Shown here one piece after another: positions 1 to 7,459 of a DNA stretch of 12,050 nucleotides. Source of the stretch: Dictyocoela muelleri (lineage: Eukaryota; Microsporidia); assembly GCA_016256075.1 (NCBI GenBank), contig SDVU01000593.1, positions 1-12,050 on the forward strand. Direction: 5' to 3'. Both the position numbers and the translations under genes were made by a program. Numbering within the stretch: position 1 is the stretch's first letter; every line of letters begins with the position of its first letter. Under the pieces are notes generated by a model that was not told the origin of the DNA, did not search any database, and saw nothing but the letters and a program-made list of their open reading frames with translations.

Positions 1-254
1 ATGTAGAAAAGAACGATGTAAATGTCCCTAAAACAACCAAGGAAACTATTTAAGATAAAACTCAAGTAAATAATTCAAGAAATCTCATTGAATTAGCAAT
101 AATTGCCAATAAAAATGTCAAATTTCAGGTGTAGATTAATTAAAGCATATTATTTCTTTAATTAAAGTAACAACCAACTTATGAAATTTATATATTAATA
201 AATGTTTTATTTGACAAATTGATTTTTTTATTTATTTTTAATTTTTTTTCTAGC
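1..254. other. Unassigned stretch with a possible coding remnant
   Basis: No gene can be supported here. On the plus strand, positions 4-129 can be read as about 40 codons with one internal stop. The composition is more protein-like (Lys, Asn, Thr and Val rich) than the T-rich sequence that follows. It could be the eroded tail of an element or gene starting outside the window, or chance. From about 130 onward the sequence is plain AT-rich DNA with T-tracts. Confidence 0.2.
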
Positions 255-730
255 CTATTGAAACATTCTTCTAAAATAATGTATTAAAAAATTGATTTTT
301 TGGGGCGAAACGCGAATATGCCCAAAAGTCCTTTCTAAACGTATATGTTTTAACAAAATTTTTGTAAACGAAGATGCATCCTTTCTAATACTCAGATAAC
401 ACCCACCAAATTTCGTAAAACTATCGATCATTGTAAAAAAATATTTGAAGCCTAAGTTATGTTTTTCATAGGCCGACAAATCCATAGTATCGACTATTAA
501 TAATTCACGACGAAAATAGGGCAGAATATGTGTAACAATTGTCTATATTTCCGGTGGTTTTTCTCTCAAACAATTTAAACAGATTTTAATGATTTCAGAT
601 GCATTCCCTTCAGTTATAACTGCAAATAATGACTTAACTCGTGAATATGTCAATTTTATTCGATAGTAGTCTTTTGAGTGAAAATTATTTATTAGAGTAT
701 TTCTTTGAATAACATGTGTTCTTAAAACTA
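255..730 (-). mobile_element. Fossil integrase fragment, Ty3/Gypsy or Ginger type (broken)
   Basis: Minus-strand remains of a retroviral-type (rve) integrase. The zinc-binding part lies at about 560-700 and ends in a C-x2-C pair. The start of the catalytic core lies at about 300-480, with the family's typical pattern of an Asp near the start followed by a 'hydrophobic-IDSF-K' block. Integrases of this kind occur in Ty3/Gypsy LTR elements, in Ginger DNA transposons and in domesticated KRBA2/SCAND3-type genes; the fragment is too short to choose among them. It is broken, with a few breaks, and no LTR or terminal repeat was found. Its upstream side is cut at 730 by the pogo-type element, so it is older than that insertion. 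Confidence 0.7.
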
Positions 731-808
731 CAGTCAGCCCCGCTTTTTGCCACAAATGGTGAATATAAAAATATTGGAAAAAAAAGCGGGGTATAAAAAA
801 GCGGGGAT
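731..808. repeat. pogo-type terminal repeat with subterminal inverted copies
   Basis: The terminal block (AGCCCCGCTTTTTGC, about 734-750) is followed by two reverse-complement copies of its core, AAAAAGCGGGG, at about 779-789 and 796-807. They are spaced like paired transposase binding sites. pogo-family transposases use a CENP-B-like N-terminal domain to bind terminal sites; assigning these copies as binding sites is inference. Confidence 0.6.
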
Positions 809-896
809 TAATAAAAACAAGGTAAATATTATAAAAATCATTCTTTTTTTAAAATAATCCAAATAGTTCGGTACTTTCTTTCTTTTTTATCAGCAG

Positions 897-2419
897 TTAT
901 TTAGCCTCAATACACTTTAAAGAATCATATACATCATGATCATACTTTTTATTATTTAACAAATATGACTTAAGTTTGTCAAAACATATAAAAGCTTCAT
1001 CAATCGACACAAGTTCGGGTTCTTTTTCATTATATATATCAACAAAATCTCTATAAAAATCGACATTTTCAATATTTTTATCATCAGGAATTCCATTGCT
1101 TTTCATATCAACTGATTCGTAAAAAATATCACAGAAACTCGGTGAAATCTCCAAAAAATCATTTTCATTCTTAATTTCATCAATGAACAAATCCATAGTC
1201 ATTTCCTTGTAATCAGGTATGTTTTCTAATGGCAAATAATCAGATAAAGTTTGATTAATCTCTTCATATGAAAATACCCTTTTCCTACATTCATTATTGT
1301 TTCTTGAGTAACATCATCCCTTGAGTACTTTGAATATAATATAGCATCTTTAATGAAATTTTTTTAAAAAGTGTTTCTACTGAGACATCTTGGAATATTT
1401 TAGCCACAACAGAAGATAATTTATACTCATAATATTTCGCCTTAAAGCTTCTGATTATCCCAGCATCGAGTGGTTAAGGTTCTTAAGTGCTATTTTTTTA
1501 GAGAAATAATAATTCGATATTGACTGTTTTATAGGAAATTTTATGCCAAGGACAATTATCTAAAACCAATAAGATTTTTATTTTTTTGCATTAAGCTTTA
1601 AATCCAAATTATACAACCACTCATTAAATATTATTATAGTCATCCATGCATTAGAATTACTTCTGTAATCACAAAAAAATCTTTACCAAAGCATTAAAGA
1701 ACCCTTTTATTTTTGAATTTCCCTATTATAAAAGGCTTGAAGTTTTCAGTTCCTGATATATTACATTCTAGCATTACAGTAATCCTTTCTTTATATTTTT
1801 TGATTACATTTCTTACTCGAGTTAATAAATTTTTTAGTGCGCGAGTTTATAAAAAAGCGTAGTTTTGTTGCAATTAAAAATATTATCTTCGCCATATTGG
1901 TTGATTTTTTCTTTAAACATATTTAAAAAAAATAGTAATTATTTTTCTGAATTTCAAAGCTCTCTCCGGAACATTGCCTTAGGTTTAGTCTATGTCTCCT
2001 TTTAAAGCGATAAATCCTACCATTAGTAGCCGTAATTTTTTTTATGTCATTTAGTGAATTTGAATCAGAGTAACTACTTTTGTAAAAATCAATCGATTTT
2101 GCTTTCAGTAGCAACTCTGTAAAAAAACCCAATAATTTTTGACCATTTCTACCCACCCAACCAGATTTCGCTCAATTTCTGTATATTTCAAACATCTAGG
2201 TGTGTTTAATAAGTTTTCAATAAAATGTATGATTTTTTTAGTGATGTCTCGTTTATTAGAAAATTCATAATTGAACGCCAAAAAAACTTTTTGTTGAATT
2301 TCACACTAAAAATTTCAGCGATTCTTGCATCAGAAACAATTTTATTATTTTTTTATACTCAATTATTTCTAGTTTTTTATTTAAAGACAATCTTTAACTG
2401 TTTGGTTCTTCCTTTTCAT
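897..2419 (-). pseudogene. pogo/Tigger-like transposase (CENP-B HTH + DDE_1), decayed
   Basis: This decayed cut-and-paste transposase would be about 500 residues, the usual Tigger length. The likely start is the ATG at 2417-2419, followed by a basic stretch (MKRKNQ). Reading on the minus strand: a psq-type HTH (about 2230-2400); a CENP-B/Tc5-type DNA-binding region with 'RFKRRH' and 'SGES' (1923-2160); the DDE_1 core (about 1440-1900) with 'KERITVMLECNISGTENFKP', 'ILLVLDNCPWH' and 'PLDAGIIRSFKAKY'; and the C-terminal tail (897-1235). Several frame changes and stops separate these blocks, mainly between 1240 and 1920. The first catalytic Asp block, normally N-x-DET, reads NCNKT, so that Asp is replaced by Asn. 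The second and third Asp are present. Nonfunctional; family assignment is firm. Confidence 0.85.
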
Positions 2420-2515
2420 TCTTAAGGCTAGGTTTAATTTTTGAAAAAATATATTTTTTAAAAATCATACAAATAAAACGTGATTCATCTATAAAATACT
2501 TAGGATTCAAATTTT

Positions 2516-2601
2516 AGGACATATAGCACAGATTTTAACAATCTTGAATGTAAAATTTAATTAAATTGGTTCGAATCCTGCTGCGTCACTCTTTAATAAA
2601 T
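2516..2601 (+). repeat. tRNA-derived SINE copy 1, 5' head
   Basis: The head of the first of three SINE copies. It shares with the copy at 7878 the blocks TCTTGAATGTAAAATTTAA, GGTTCGAATCCTGCTG and GTCACTCTTTAATAAAT. The B box GGTTCGAATCC is intact (2568-2578). The A-box region is recognisable but changed (TAGCACAGATT). The matching body lies at 3256-3488, separated by an inserted element. Confidence 0.75.
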
Positions 2602-2605
2602 GCCG

Positions 2606-2690
2606 AACCCCAGATCGACACCAAACCCAGATTAACACGCAACCCAGATCAACACTTCCAAATCAACACCTCCAAATCAACACTTAACTC
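2606..2690 (+). repeat. Degenerate 14-17-nt tandem repeat, C-rich strand
   Basis: About five units resembling CCCAGATCAACACnnAA follow each other: CCCAGATCGACACC, CCCAGATTAACACG, CCCAGATCAACACT, then two shorter units AAATCAACACCTCC and AAATCAACACTTAA. The plus strand is almost free of G. The array forms the left subterminal region of the 654-bp element. A single inverted unit (CCAGATCGGCAC on the minus strand, about 3220-3231) lies near the other end. Confidence 0.7.
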
Positions 2691-3218
2691 TAATAAGTCC
2701 CGCGCCTAATAATTCAACCTAAATGTCCCCTTTCTAAAATGAGCATAATGTAGTCCACCTTTTCGCCACTTTCTGACAATCAACAGTTTTTTTTGATATT
2801 ACTTAAAACTAAATAAATTTATAAAAAATCAAAAATTTAAAAAATTGTTTTAAATTCATTAAATAAGTTATTTAATCGTCGTTTATCCTCTTTTTTTAAA
2901 AAAACGAATTTAAAAGTCACTAAAATATAATAAAAAAATTTATTTTTTTAAATAAAACATATTAATTTCTTAGTCGCGAAACTTAAAATATGTATAATAT
3001 TTGAGTTTTTAATATTTTAATTTTTTACTCCTTCCATTTCTCTCCCATAATCACCATTTTTATATTTCCCCATGAAGAGGAAGTAAACCTCTCCGAAAAA
3101 AGTATAAAAGAAATTTTTGTAGCTGACACTTACAAATTTTAGACGTAATTAAGAGGTTTGACTTTTTATTTATTTTTTAAGGTCATAATATGAAAATAAA
3201 TTATTGAAAAGTATGTGT
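2691..3218. other. AT-rich interior of the 654-bp element, no gene
   Basis: Nothing codes here. The stretch holds poly-T/poly-A runs and a pyrimidine-rich tract around 3020-3070. A short hairpin, GAGG-AAGTAAA-CCTC, lies at about 3075-3092. Confidence 0.5.
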
Positions 3219-3255
3219 GTGCCGATCTGGCGTGAGATATGATCTAGCGTTCGAC

Positions 3256-3488
3256 AATAAATAATGAGGGAATGCGATTAAGCGGTGAAAAACTATATAA
3301 TTATAGTATAATATACAGTTCTTACAGTGTGATATAGCTGATTAAGACTTGGTCTAATATTAAAATGAAGCAGAAGAAACTCACCTAGGTGTGGAGATTA
3401 GTGCGGCGATATATCACATCAAAAAATTAGTGAAAATTTCAAATTCATGAAAAGCAATTAATTAATTGTATCCTGCTGAGTCATTGAT
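3256..3488 (+). repeat. tRNA-derived SINE copy 1, body
   Basis: The body of the SINE, from AATAAATAATGAGGGAATG to TCCTGCTGAGTCATTGAT. It is closely related to the bodies at 7223-7459 (minus strand) and 7955-8186 (plus strand). Strongly shared blocks are ATTAAGCGGT, the palindromic CTATATAATTATAG and ATAGCTGATTAAGACTTGGT. There is no poly-A or poly-T tail; all three copies end at about the same ATTGAT. Confidence 0.8.
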
Positions 3489-3556
3489 GGCAACCCGAAA
3501 AAACTACAAAGTCGTTTTTTCGGTTTTTTTGTCGTTTTTCTCCGAAAGAACAAAAA
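3489..3556. repeat. Lone MULE-type terminus (hairpin repeat)
   Basis: GGCAACCCGAAAAAAC, a short loop and GTTTTTTCGG (3494-3522) are followed by a T-rich spacer and CCGAAAG. This matches, in order and spacing, the outer part of the right terminus of the MULE at 3962-5550 when that is read inward (GGCAGTCCGAAAAAACGCC). It starts exactly where SINE copy 1 ends. No clear partner terminus was found for it, so it may be a deleted element or one end of a nonautonomous relative. Confidence 0.55.
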
Positions 3557-3688
3557 AAACTTTTTAAATATTAAAAAAAGGTATCACGAGAACTTACTTA
3601 GAGCGCCGCGCGGTCTTAGCGCAAGAACTCACCACGAATTTTTCTCGATAAAAATTGTAGCAATATCTTATTTTTGACAAGAATATTC
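3557..3688. other. Unassigned spacer with a short GC-rich patch
   Basis: No gene. GCGCCGCGCGG stands out at about 3603-3613 in very AT-rich surroundings. CACGAATTTTTCTCGATAAAAATTG (about 3643-3667, partly self-complementary) looks like a worn copy of the inner MULE hairpin. Confidence 0.4.
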
Positions 3689-3954
3689 GATTCTAAGGTT
3701 GTCTAGACACCATATCTAGAAAATTTTTACAAACTATCAAATATGGAAATGAAAAAGTAAAAAAAAATATTTAATTGTTTTATACACATATTTTATTTAT
3801 GTTTTCCCTATAAGACAGTCTTAAAGTTTATATAAAAACTGATTCTAAAATATGTATATAAAGCAATATAAATAAATTAGTTTATACTTTAAAATTTCCA
3901 TATTTGCTAATTTATAAAAATTTTCTAGAGATAGTGTTAGACAACTTTAGATTC
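3689..3954. mobile_element. 266-bp foldback (MITE-like) element
   Basis: A long imperfect inverted repeat. The left arm starts GATTCTAAGGTTGTCTAGAC, and the right arm read on the other strand starts GAATCTAAAGTTGTCTAACA. Both continue through TCTAGAAAATTTTTA and CAAATATGGAAAT, then more weakly through ACATATTTTA. The arms are about 105 nt with a short central loop around 3795-3850. There is no coding capacity and no convincing target duplication, so the superfamily is open. It ends only a few bases before the MULE left terminus. Confidence 0.65.
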
Positions 3955-3961
3955 AAAATTT

Positions 3962-4028
3962 GAAAAAAACGCCGAAGACGTTTTTTCGGATTGGAGTTTC
4001 CATGATTTTTTCGAAAAAAATCACGAAT
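3962..4028. repeat. MULE left terminal inverted repeat, two hairpins
   Basis: The outer hairpin (3962-3989) has arms GAAAAAAACG and CGTTTTTTC around a small loop. The inner hairpin (4001-4026) is TGATTTTTTCG/AAAAAAATCA. Read inward, the repeat shares GTTTTTTCGGA, GTTTC and AAAAAATCACGAATT with the right terminus. Confidence 0.75.
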
Positions 4029-4115
4029 TAAAATTATATCAAATTCTGAGATTTTATATTATAGGCAATAAAATTATAATATAAATAGACCAAATAAATA
4101 ATTTAAATTAAAAGA

Positions 4116-5504
4116 TCATTTAATATAAAGATCAATTATATTTGCAACATTATCATAAAACACAAAATTATCATATAACTCATAATTATCCACAACAGAC
4201 TACAGGATATTTTCTTTTATTTTATATCTCATAAGCCCGGATTTTATGTTTTGAATCATTATTCTTATTCTTACTTCTCCCTCTTTAACAGATCAATTAT
4301 TTTTGCAAGAGCTGATTTTCTTTATTAACGATGGAATTTAAATGTTTATGATATGCCTCACTACTATTTGTAGTAGCAAGCAAATTATTAATTATACGAC
4401 TATATGCAGACCAAAATTCTTGTTTTTTATTTTCATATTATTATAAATGAAATTTTTAGCGAAAAAAACATTAATTAAATTATATTCATATTTGTTCTTT
4501 TTAATGTTATTATTTTTTTTACTATTCAGATTCTACACTTTGATCGAGTACATAAGCAAGCGAAAGCAAATACTTAACAAATTTTCTAAATGTTAAATCA
4601 TTTTTGTAATTTTCAATTATTTTTGTTCTCAATCATAAATCTTACTACGATTTGGTTAAAATTAAAATTACATCCTTATTTCAACTTCAGGAAAAACTTT
4701 AGACATCGCATTAACATATGTTTCAAAATCAATAATAAACATTTTTGGACCAATATTTATTAATTCTTCAATTTTGTCGAAAACAATTTTTTTGACATTT
4801 TCTGTTTTTGATTTCATTAGAACATATATGGCTGGTATTGTTTTGTCAAAAGCATTAGAATAGATAATATATACTTGTGCTAATCCTTTAGGAGAAGAGT
4901 AAAAAGTTTCATAAACCATCCATACATTAGACCTTTTTAGTAATTGCAAGTTGTTTTCAGTTGAAAAAATGTAAAATTGGTTTTTTTCTGGAGTTTCATT
5001 GTAATATTGCAAAAATAATTTACCATCAAATGTGTATTCGTATTGTTCAAGTAATGAATTATTAACATTTATTTTTGAAAATTTATTCGTATTTCTTAAT
5101 TTTGTAAAATAATGCCTCATACTATCATATTTACCGACAAATGGTTTTTCATCTTCTTTCATTTTTGTTAAAATTTTATTTAATGTCGCTTGGAAATCAT
5201 TATTAGTATTTTTTGCTTCATTCTTTAAAATTATATTATTTTTTAATCTCACTAATCTCGTTTTTTCTTCCTCGTGATAATGTGAATTAAAAAATAAAAT
5301 TTCTGACATGTCATTATTTGTTCTGATTCTACCCAAACAATCTCTTCTGATACATCTGAAACTTATAGAATCGCCTGTTTTTTTATCAAAATTATGTATA
5401 TAGCCTTTATATATAATTTTTTCTTTCTTATTTTTCTGTGATTTCATAATTTGAAAATCTTTCATAAGGGTATAATAAATTCGTGATTTTTTCGGGAAAA
5501 TCAC
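4116..5504 (-). pseudogene. MULE transposase with FLYWCH-like zinc finger, decayed
   Basis: A cut-and-paste transposase remnant. The intact open part (4668-5504, 278 codons) has a FLYWCH-like finger at residues 31-79 (C51, C56, H75, H77), then the start of the MULE catalytic domain: 'AQVYIIYSNAFDKTIPAIYVL' (from residue 209) and 'IIDFETYVNAMSKVFPEVEI' with D259. The usual first catalytic motif D-G-T-F reads Y198-E-T-F, so that Asp is missing. After the stop at 4668 the family pattern resumes in other frames: 'FRKFVKYLLSLAYV' (about 4550-4605), 'EFWSAYSRIINNLLATTNSS' (about 4350-4420) and a tail ending near 4116. The segment that normally holds C-H-F-H is deleted. The ATG at 5502-5504 lies inside the terminal hairpin; an ATG at 5463-5465 is a more natural start. 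Not functional; closest relatives are unknown. Confidence 0.85.
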
Positions 5505-5550
5505 GAAACATCATTCCGAAAAAACGCCGAAGGCGTTTTTTCGGACTGCC
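5479..5550. repeat. MULE right terminal inverted repeat, two hairpins
   Basis: The inner hairpin (5481-5506) is TCGTGATTTT, a TTCGGG loop and AAAATCACGA. The outer hairpin (5516-5544) is CCGAAAAAACGCC, GAA and GGCGTTTTTTCGG, a perfect 13-bp stem with a 3-nt loop. The element end follows at ACTGCC (5545-5550). Confidence 0.8.
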
Positions 5551-5579
5551 AAAATTGTGGTATAGGAGAAAAAATGTAT

Positions 5580-6110
5580 GCTAAAATACTTTCTTTAGTC
5601 CGAAAAAAAATTTCATCGTATGTTTTATCTAATAGGACCAAATGTGTGGGATCTTAACCGAGGTCCCAATTGACGAAACTTTCTGGGCATGAAGAAAATA
5701 CGGAGTAGGATGTATCGGAAAGGCTGTTTGGATTTTTGGAGCTATTGAATTTAATACCGGATATTGCTATTGTGAGGTAGTCGAAAAAAAGAAACATACC
5801 CACTTTACATCCCATTATACAGTCCCAAATCAAGCCCAAATCATATGTAGTCTCAGACAAATGGGCGGCATATAATGATTTGCAAAATATGTTTCGGGAT
5901 AGTGTATCACATAAGCATTATTTTGTAGATCCGGAGACAAAAGCAAATACACAGTCTATTGAAAACCTGTGGCTTCATTTGAAAAAAATAAAACATTTTT
6001 CATATGGAATAAGTCTTGCTACACTCCCTGATCATTTAAATGTATTTATGTTTTTCAGGAATCATAAAGATGTTAACTTTGCCAACTTACTAATTTTATT
6101 GCTTAAATAA
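5580..6110 (+). pseudogene. Merlin (IS1595/ISXO2-like) transposase, decayed
   Basis: This matches the DDE transposase of Merlin elements, the eukaryotic relatives of bacterial IS1595 (also called ISXO2-like). The N-terminal part is lost or worn; similarity starts near 5600. The core begins 'PIDETFW' (Asp at 5672-5674) and runs through 'GKAVWIFGAIEFNTGYCYCE', 'YVVSDKWAAYNDLQ' (Asp at 5856-5858), then 'HYFVDPETKANTQSIENLW' (Glu at 5961-5963), so the catalytic DDE triad is still present. It ends at TAA 6108-6110. One in-frame TGA (5690-5692), one frame change in the A-run around 5783-5800 and damage upstream of the first Asp show it is dead. It abuts the MULE right end; its own terminal repeats were not found. 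Confidence 0.85.
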
Positions 6111-6236
6111 AGACCAGGTTAAGAAAATATGTTTAGTTATTACTTCTTTTATAAGGTTTAGGTCTATTAAAAAGAGTTTTTTTTATTATTTATAAGATAT
6201 TTATTTTTTATTAATGAATTGAATAGTGATCCGCTT
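6111..6236. other. AT-rich spacer, no gene
   Basis: T-rich sequence after the Merlin remnant; no open frame, repeat or signal was recognised. Confidence 0.5.
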
Positions 6237-6238
6237 TA

Positions 6239-6506
6239 GTCACCCCCCCCCTATTTTTTTGAAAATCGCCATCTATAGCAGGAAATTAAATGATTCTTAA
6301 CTGAAATAAGTGTAAAATGACGAGTTATCTTCATATATAATTTTCATAAATTTTTTCCGACCATTAATTGAAGTTTTCATAAATGGTCGGAAAAATTTTA
6401 TTATAATTATATATGAAGATAACTCGTCATTTGCACCTTATTTCAGTTAAGAATCATTTAATTTTCTCTTATAGATGGCGATTTTCAAAAAAATAGGGAG
6501 GGTGAC
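6239..6506. mobile_element. 268-bp palindromic MITE at a TA target site
   Basis: An almost perfect inverted repeat: arms 6239-6365 and 6382-6506 around a 16-nt loop, with only about a dozen differences by eye. The ends are GTCACCC, and TA lies directly outside both (6237-6238 and 6507-6508). This fits a nonautonomous element of the Tc1/mariner/pogo (TA-duplicating) type. There is no coding capacity. The close match between arms suggests a young copy, although arms of such palindromes can be homogenised. A single transcript would fold into one long hairpin. Confidence 0.85.
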
Positions 6507-6508
6507 TA

Positions 6509-6930
6509 AGTCGTTGGAGATCCAAATTTTTTTAAATATATTTATAGATTTTAATTTTTAGGTAAATCACAAATTTTTATTTTTTGAAAATAAAAAAAAA
6601 ATATTTTTAAAATATATTATGTGAACTGCTAAATGTGACAAGAGTTAGAGCACACATTTAGTATATTATGTATGAACTATATATATGCATAAATGATCAT
6701 CATCGTTGTTAAAAATATATATTTTCTGACTTGTTTCCATAAATGTCCGATAATTAAAATTATAAATTATAAATACGTAGAGAGTGGAATCATACCCGGA
6801 TCGCCTTCATCACAAAAGCTCGCTGTGCGCGCGACAATAGTTATATTATGTCATCACAATTCGAAACTATTTATCCATTAATTTTTATTTAATATGTGCT
6901 ATTTATTAAATTTTTAAAAATTGCTTTTGT
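6509..6930. other. Unassigned AT-rich stretch
   Basis: No gene. A 9-bp hairpin, CTAAATGTG...CACATTTAG, lies at 6629-6661, flanked by a direct repeat of ATATTATGT(AT)GAACT (about 6614-6627 and 6662-6678). A GC-richer patch at about 6793-6835 contains CTGTGCGCGCGAC and is unexplained. Confidence 0.4.
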
Positions 6931-6968
6931 TTAGAAAGATGTCTTCCTCATGGTAAACATCTTTCTAA
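6931..6968. repeat. 12-bp perfect hairpin
   Basis: TTAGAAAGATGT (6931-6942) and ACATCTTTCTAA (6957-6968) form a perfect 12-bp stem with a 14-nt loop. No flanking gene explains it; it may be the end of an unrecognised element. Confidence 0.6.
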
Positions 6969-7222
6969 CAACCTTAAAAACTATATATTGAGCGAAAATC
7001 TAAGATCAACGCTTGATATAGTGGGGTTAGAAACAAGAATAAATCGACCGCCAATACGGGTTAACAGGAATTTAATTTTGCTATATATTATATGCTGACA
7101 ACATCTATAGCTGCCAACCCGGAGAGTTGTCTCCTACCTTGGTCTGTGACCTTTGGTTCTTGGAGTTCCTATAATACGTCAGTTCCTAAGCTTCCCAGAG
7201 CCCAGCTGTATACGCGATTTTC
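6969..7222. other. Unassigned GC-richer stretch next to SINE copy 2
   Basis: Sequence from about 7088 to 7215 is clearly less AT-rich than its surroundings. On the minus strand one frame reads fairly protein-like (for example 'KVTDQGRRQLSG'), but it has three stops within about 80 codons. I recognise no family. It may be a decayed element or gene fragment into which the SINE copy inserted. Confidence 0.3.
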
Positions 7223-7459
7223 GTTTTATCAATGACTCAGCAGGATACAGGTAATTAATGGCTTTCCATGAATTTTTATTTTTCACTACTTTTTGCCGAG
7301 ATGCGTCGCCGCACTCATCCCCACACCTAAGAGAGTCCCTTCTGCTTCATTGTCATATTAGACTAAGTCTTAATCAGCTATACCACACTGAAACAACTGT
7401 ATATATACTATAATTATATAGTTATGACCGCTTAATGTCATTCCTTCATTATTTATTAA
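7223..7459 (-). repeat. tRNA-derived SINE copy 2, body (minus strand)
   Basis: Read on the minus strand, it begins TTAATAAATAATGAAGGAATG and ends CCTGCTGAGTCATTGATAAAAC, matching copies 1 and 3 along its length. It shares ATAATTATAGTATATATACAG and GTGGTATAGCTGATTAAGAC with them. Its head lies upstream on the same strand at about 7658-7738, separated by a 198-bp insert. Confidence 0.8.

Larger units (their letters stand above)
731..2440 (-). mobile_element. pogo/Tigger-type DNA transposon, 5' end lost
   Basis: The 3' terminus is visible: a TA at 729-730 is followed by CAGTCAGCCCCGCTTTTTGC. Pogo/Tigger elements typically insert at TA and begin with CAG. Two inverted copies of the same AAAAAGCGGGG block sit just inside, at about 779-808. 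The transposase lies on the minus strand at 897-2419. No matching terminus was found beyond the transposase start, so the 5' end is deleted or too diverged; the right limit is only approximate. The terminus interrupts the integrase fossil, giving the relative age of the two elements. Confidence 0.8.
2602..3255. mobile_element. 654-bp nonautonomous inverted-repeat element inside SINE copy 1
   Basis: Comparison with the uninterrupted SINE at 7878-8186 defines the insertion exactly: AATAAAT occurs once there but on both sides here (2595-2601 and 3256-3262), a 7-bp target-site duplication. The element begins GCCGAACCCCAGATC, and its other end read on the opposite strand begins GTCGAACGCTAGATC (12 of 15 positions equal). 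Degenerate AGATC-containing units continue inside the left end. The interior is AT-rich and holds no open frame of note. Terminal repeats plus a short duplication indicate a DNA transposon. The superfamily is not recognised; hAT-like or Mutator-like are possibilities on duplication length alone. Confidence 0.65.
3962..5550 (-). mobile_element. MULE (Mutator-like) DNA transposon with hairpin-bearing termini
   Basis: A Mutator-like element of about 1.6 kb carrying a decayed transposase on the minus strand. It is bounded by terminal inverted repeats of about 66 bp (3962-4028 and 5479-5550), far longer than simple TIRs and each made of two hairpins. A candidate target duplication, CAAAATT, occurs at 3954-3960 and 5550-5556. 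The left terminus seems to have lost its last few bases (the GGCAGTC seen at the right end), so the duplication is tentative. MULEs usually make about 9-bp duplications. Confidence 0.75.

Noticed and set aside
255-730. LTRs or a complete retroelement around the integrase
   Set aside because: No long terminal repeats, reverse transcriptase or capsid-like region were found; only integrase remains are visible.
2225-2425. Plus-strand frame of 66 codons
   Set aside because: It is the antisense shadow of the N-terminal part of the pogo-type transposase.
2606-2690. Telomere-like or CRISPR repeat array
   Set aside because: Units are short, degenerate and without spacers, and they form the subterminal part of an insertion with a target duplication.
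4668-5504. Intact host gene with a FLYWCH-like finger
   Set aside because: The frame stops inside the MULE catalytic domain, the first catalytic Asp is missing, and the rest of the transposase follows in other frames between inverted repeats.
5516-5544. Bacterial-type intrinsic terminator
   Set aside because: The hairpin with T-run looks like one, but it is half of a MULE terminal repeat in eukaryotic DNA and recurs at the other end.
5654-5860. Minus-strand frame of 68 codons
   Set aside because: It is the antisense shadow of the Merlin transposase core, which has clear DDE motifs on the plus strand.
6693-6881. Plus-strand frame of 62 codons
   Set aside because: No motif, no start signal, and composition follows the surrounding non-coding DNA.
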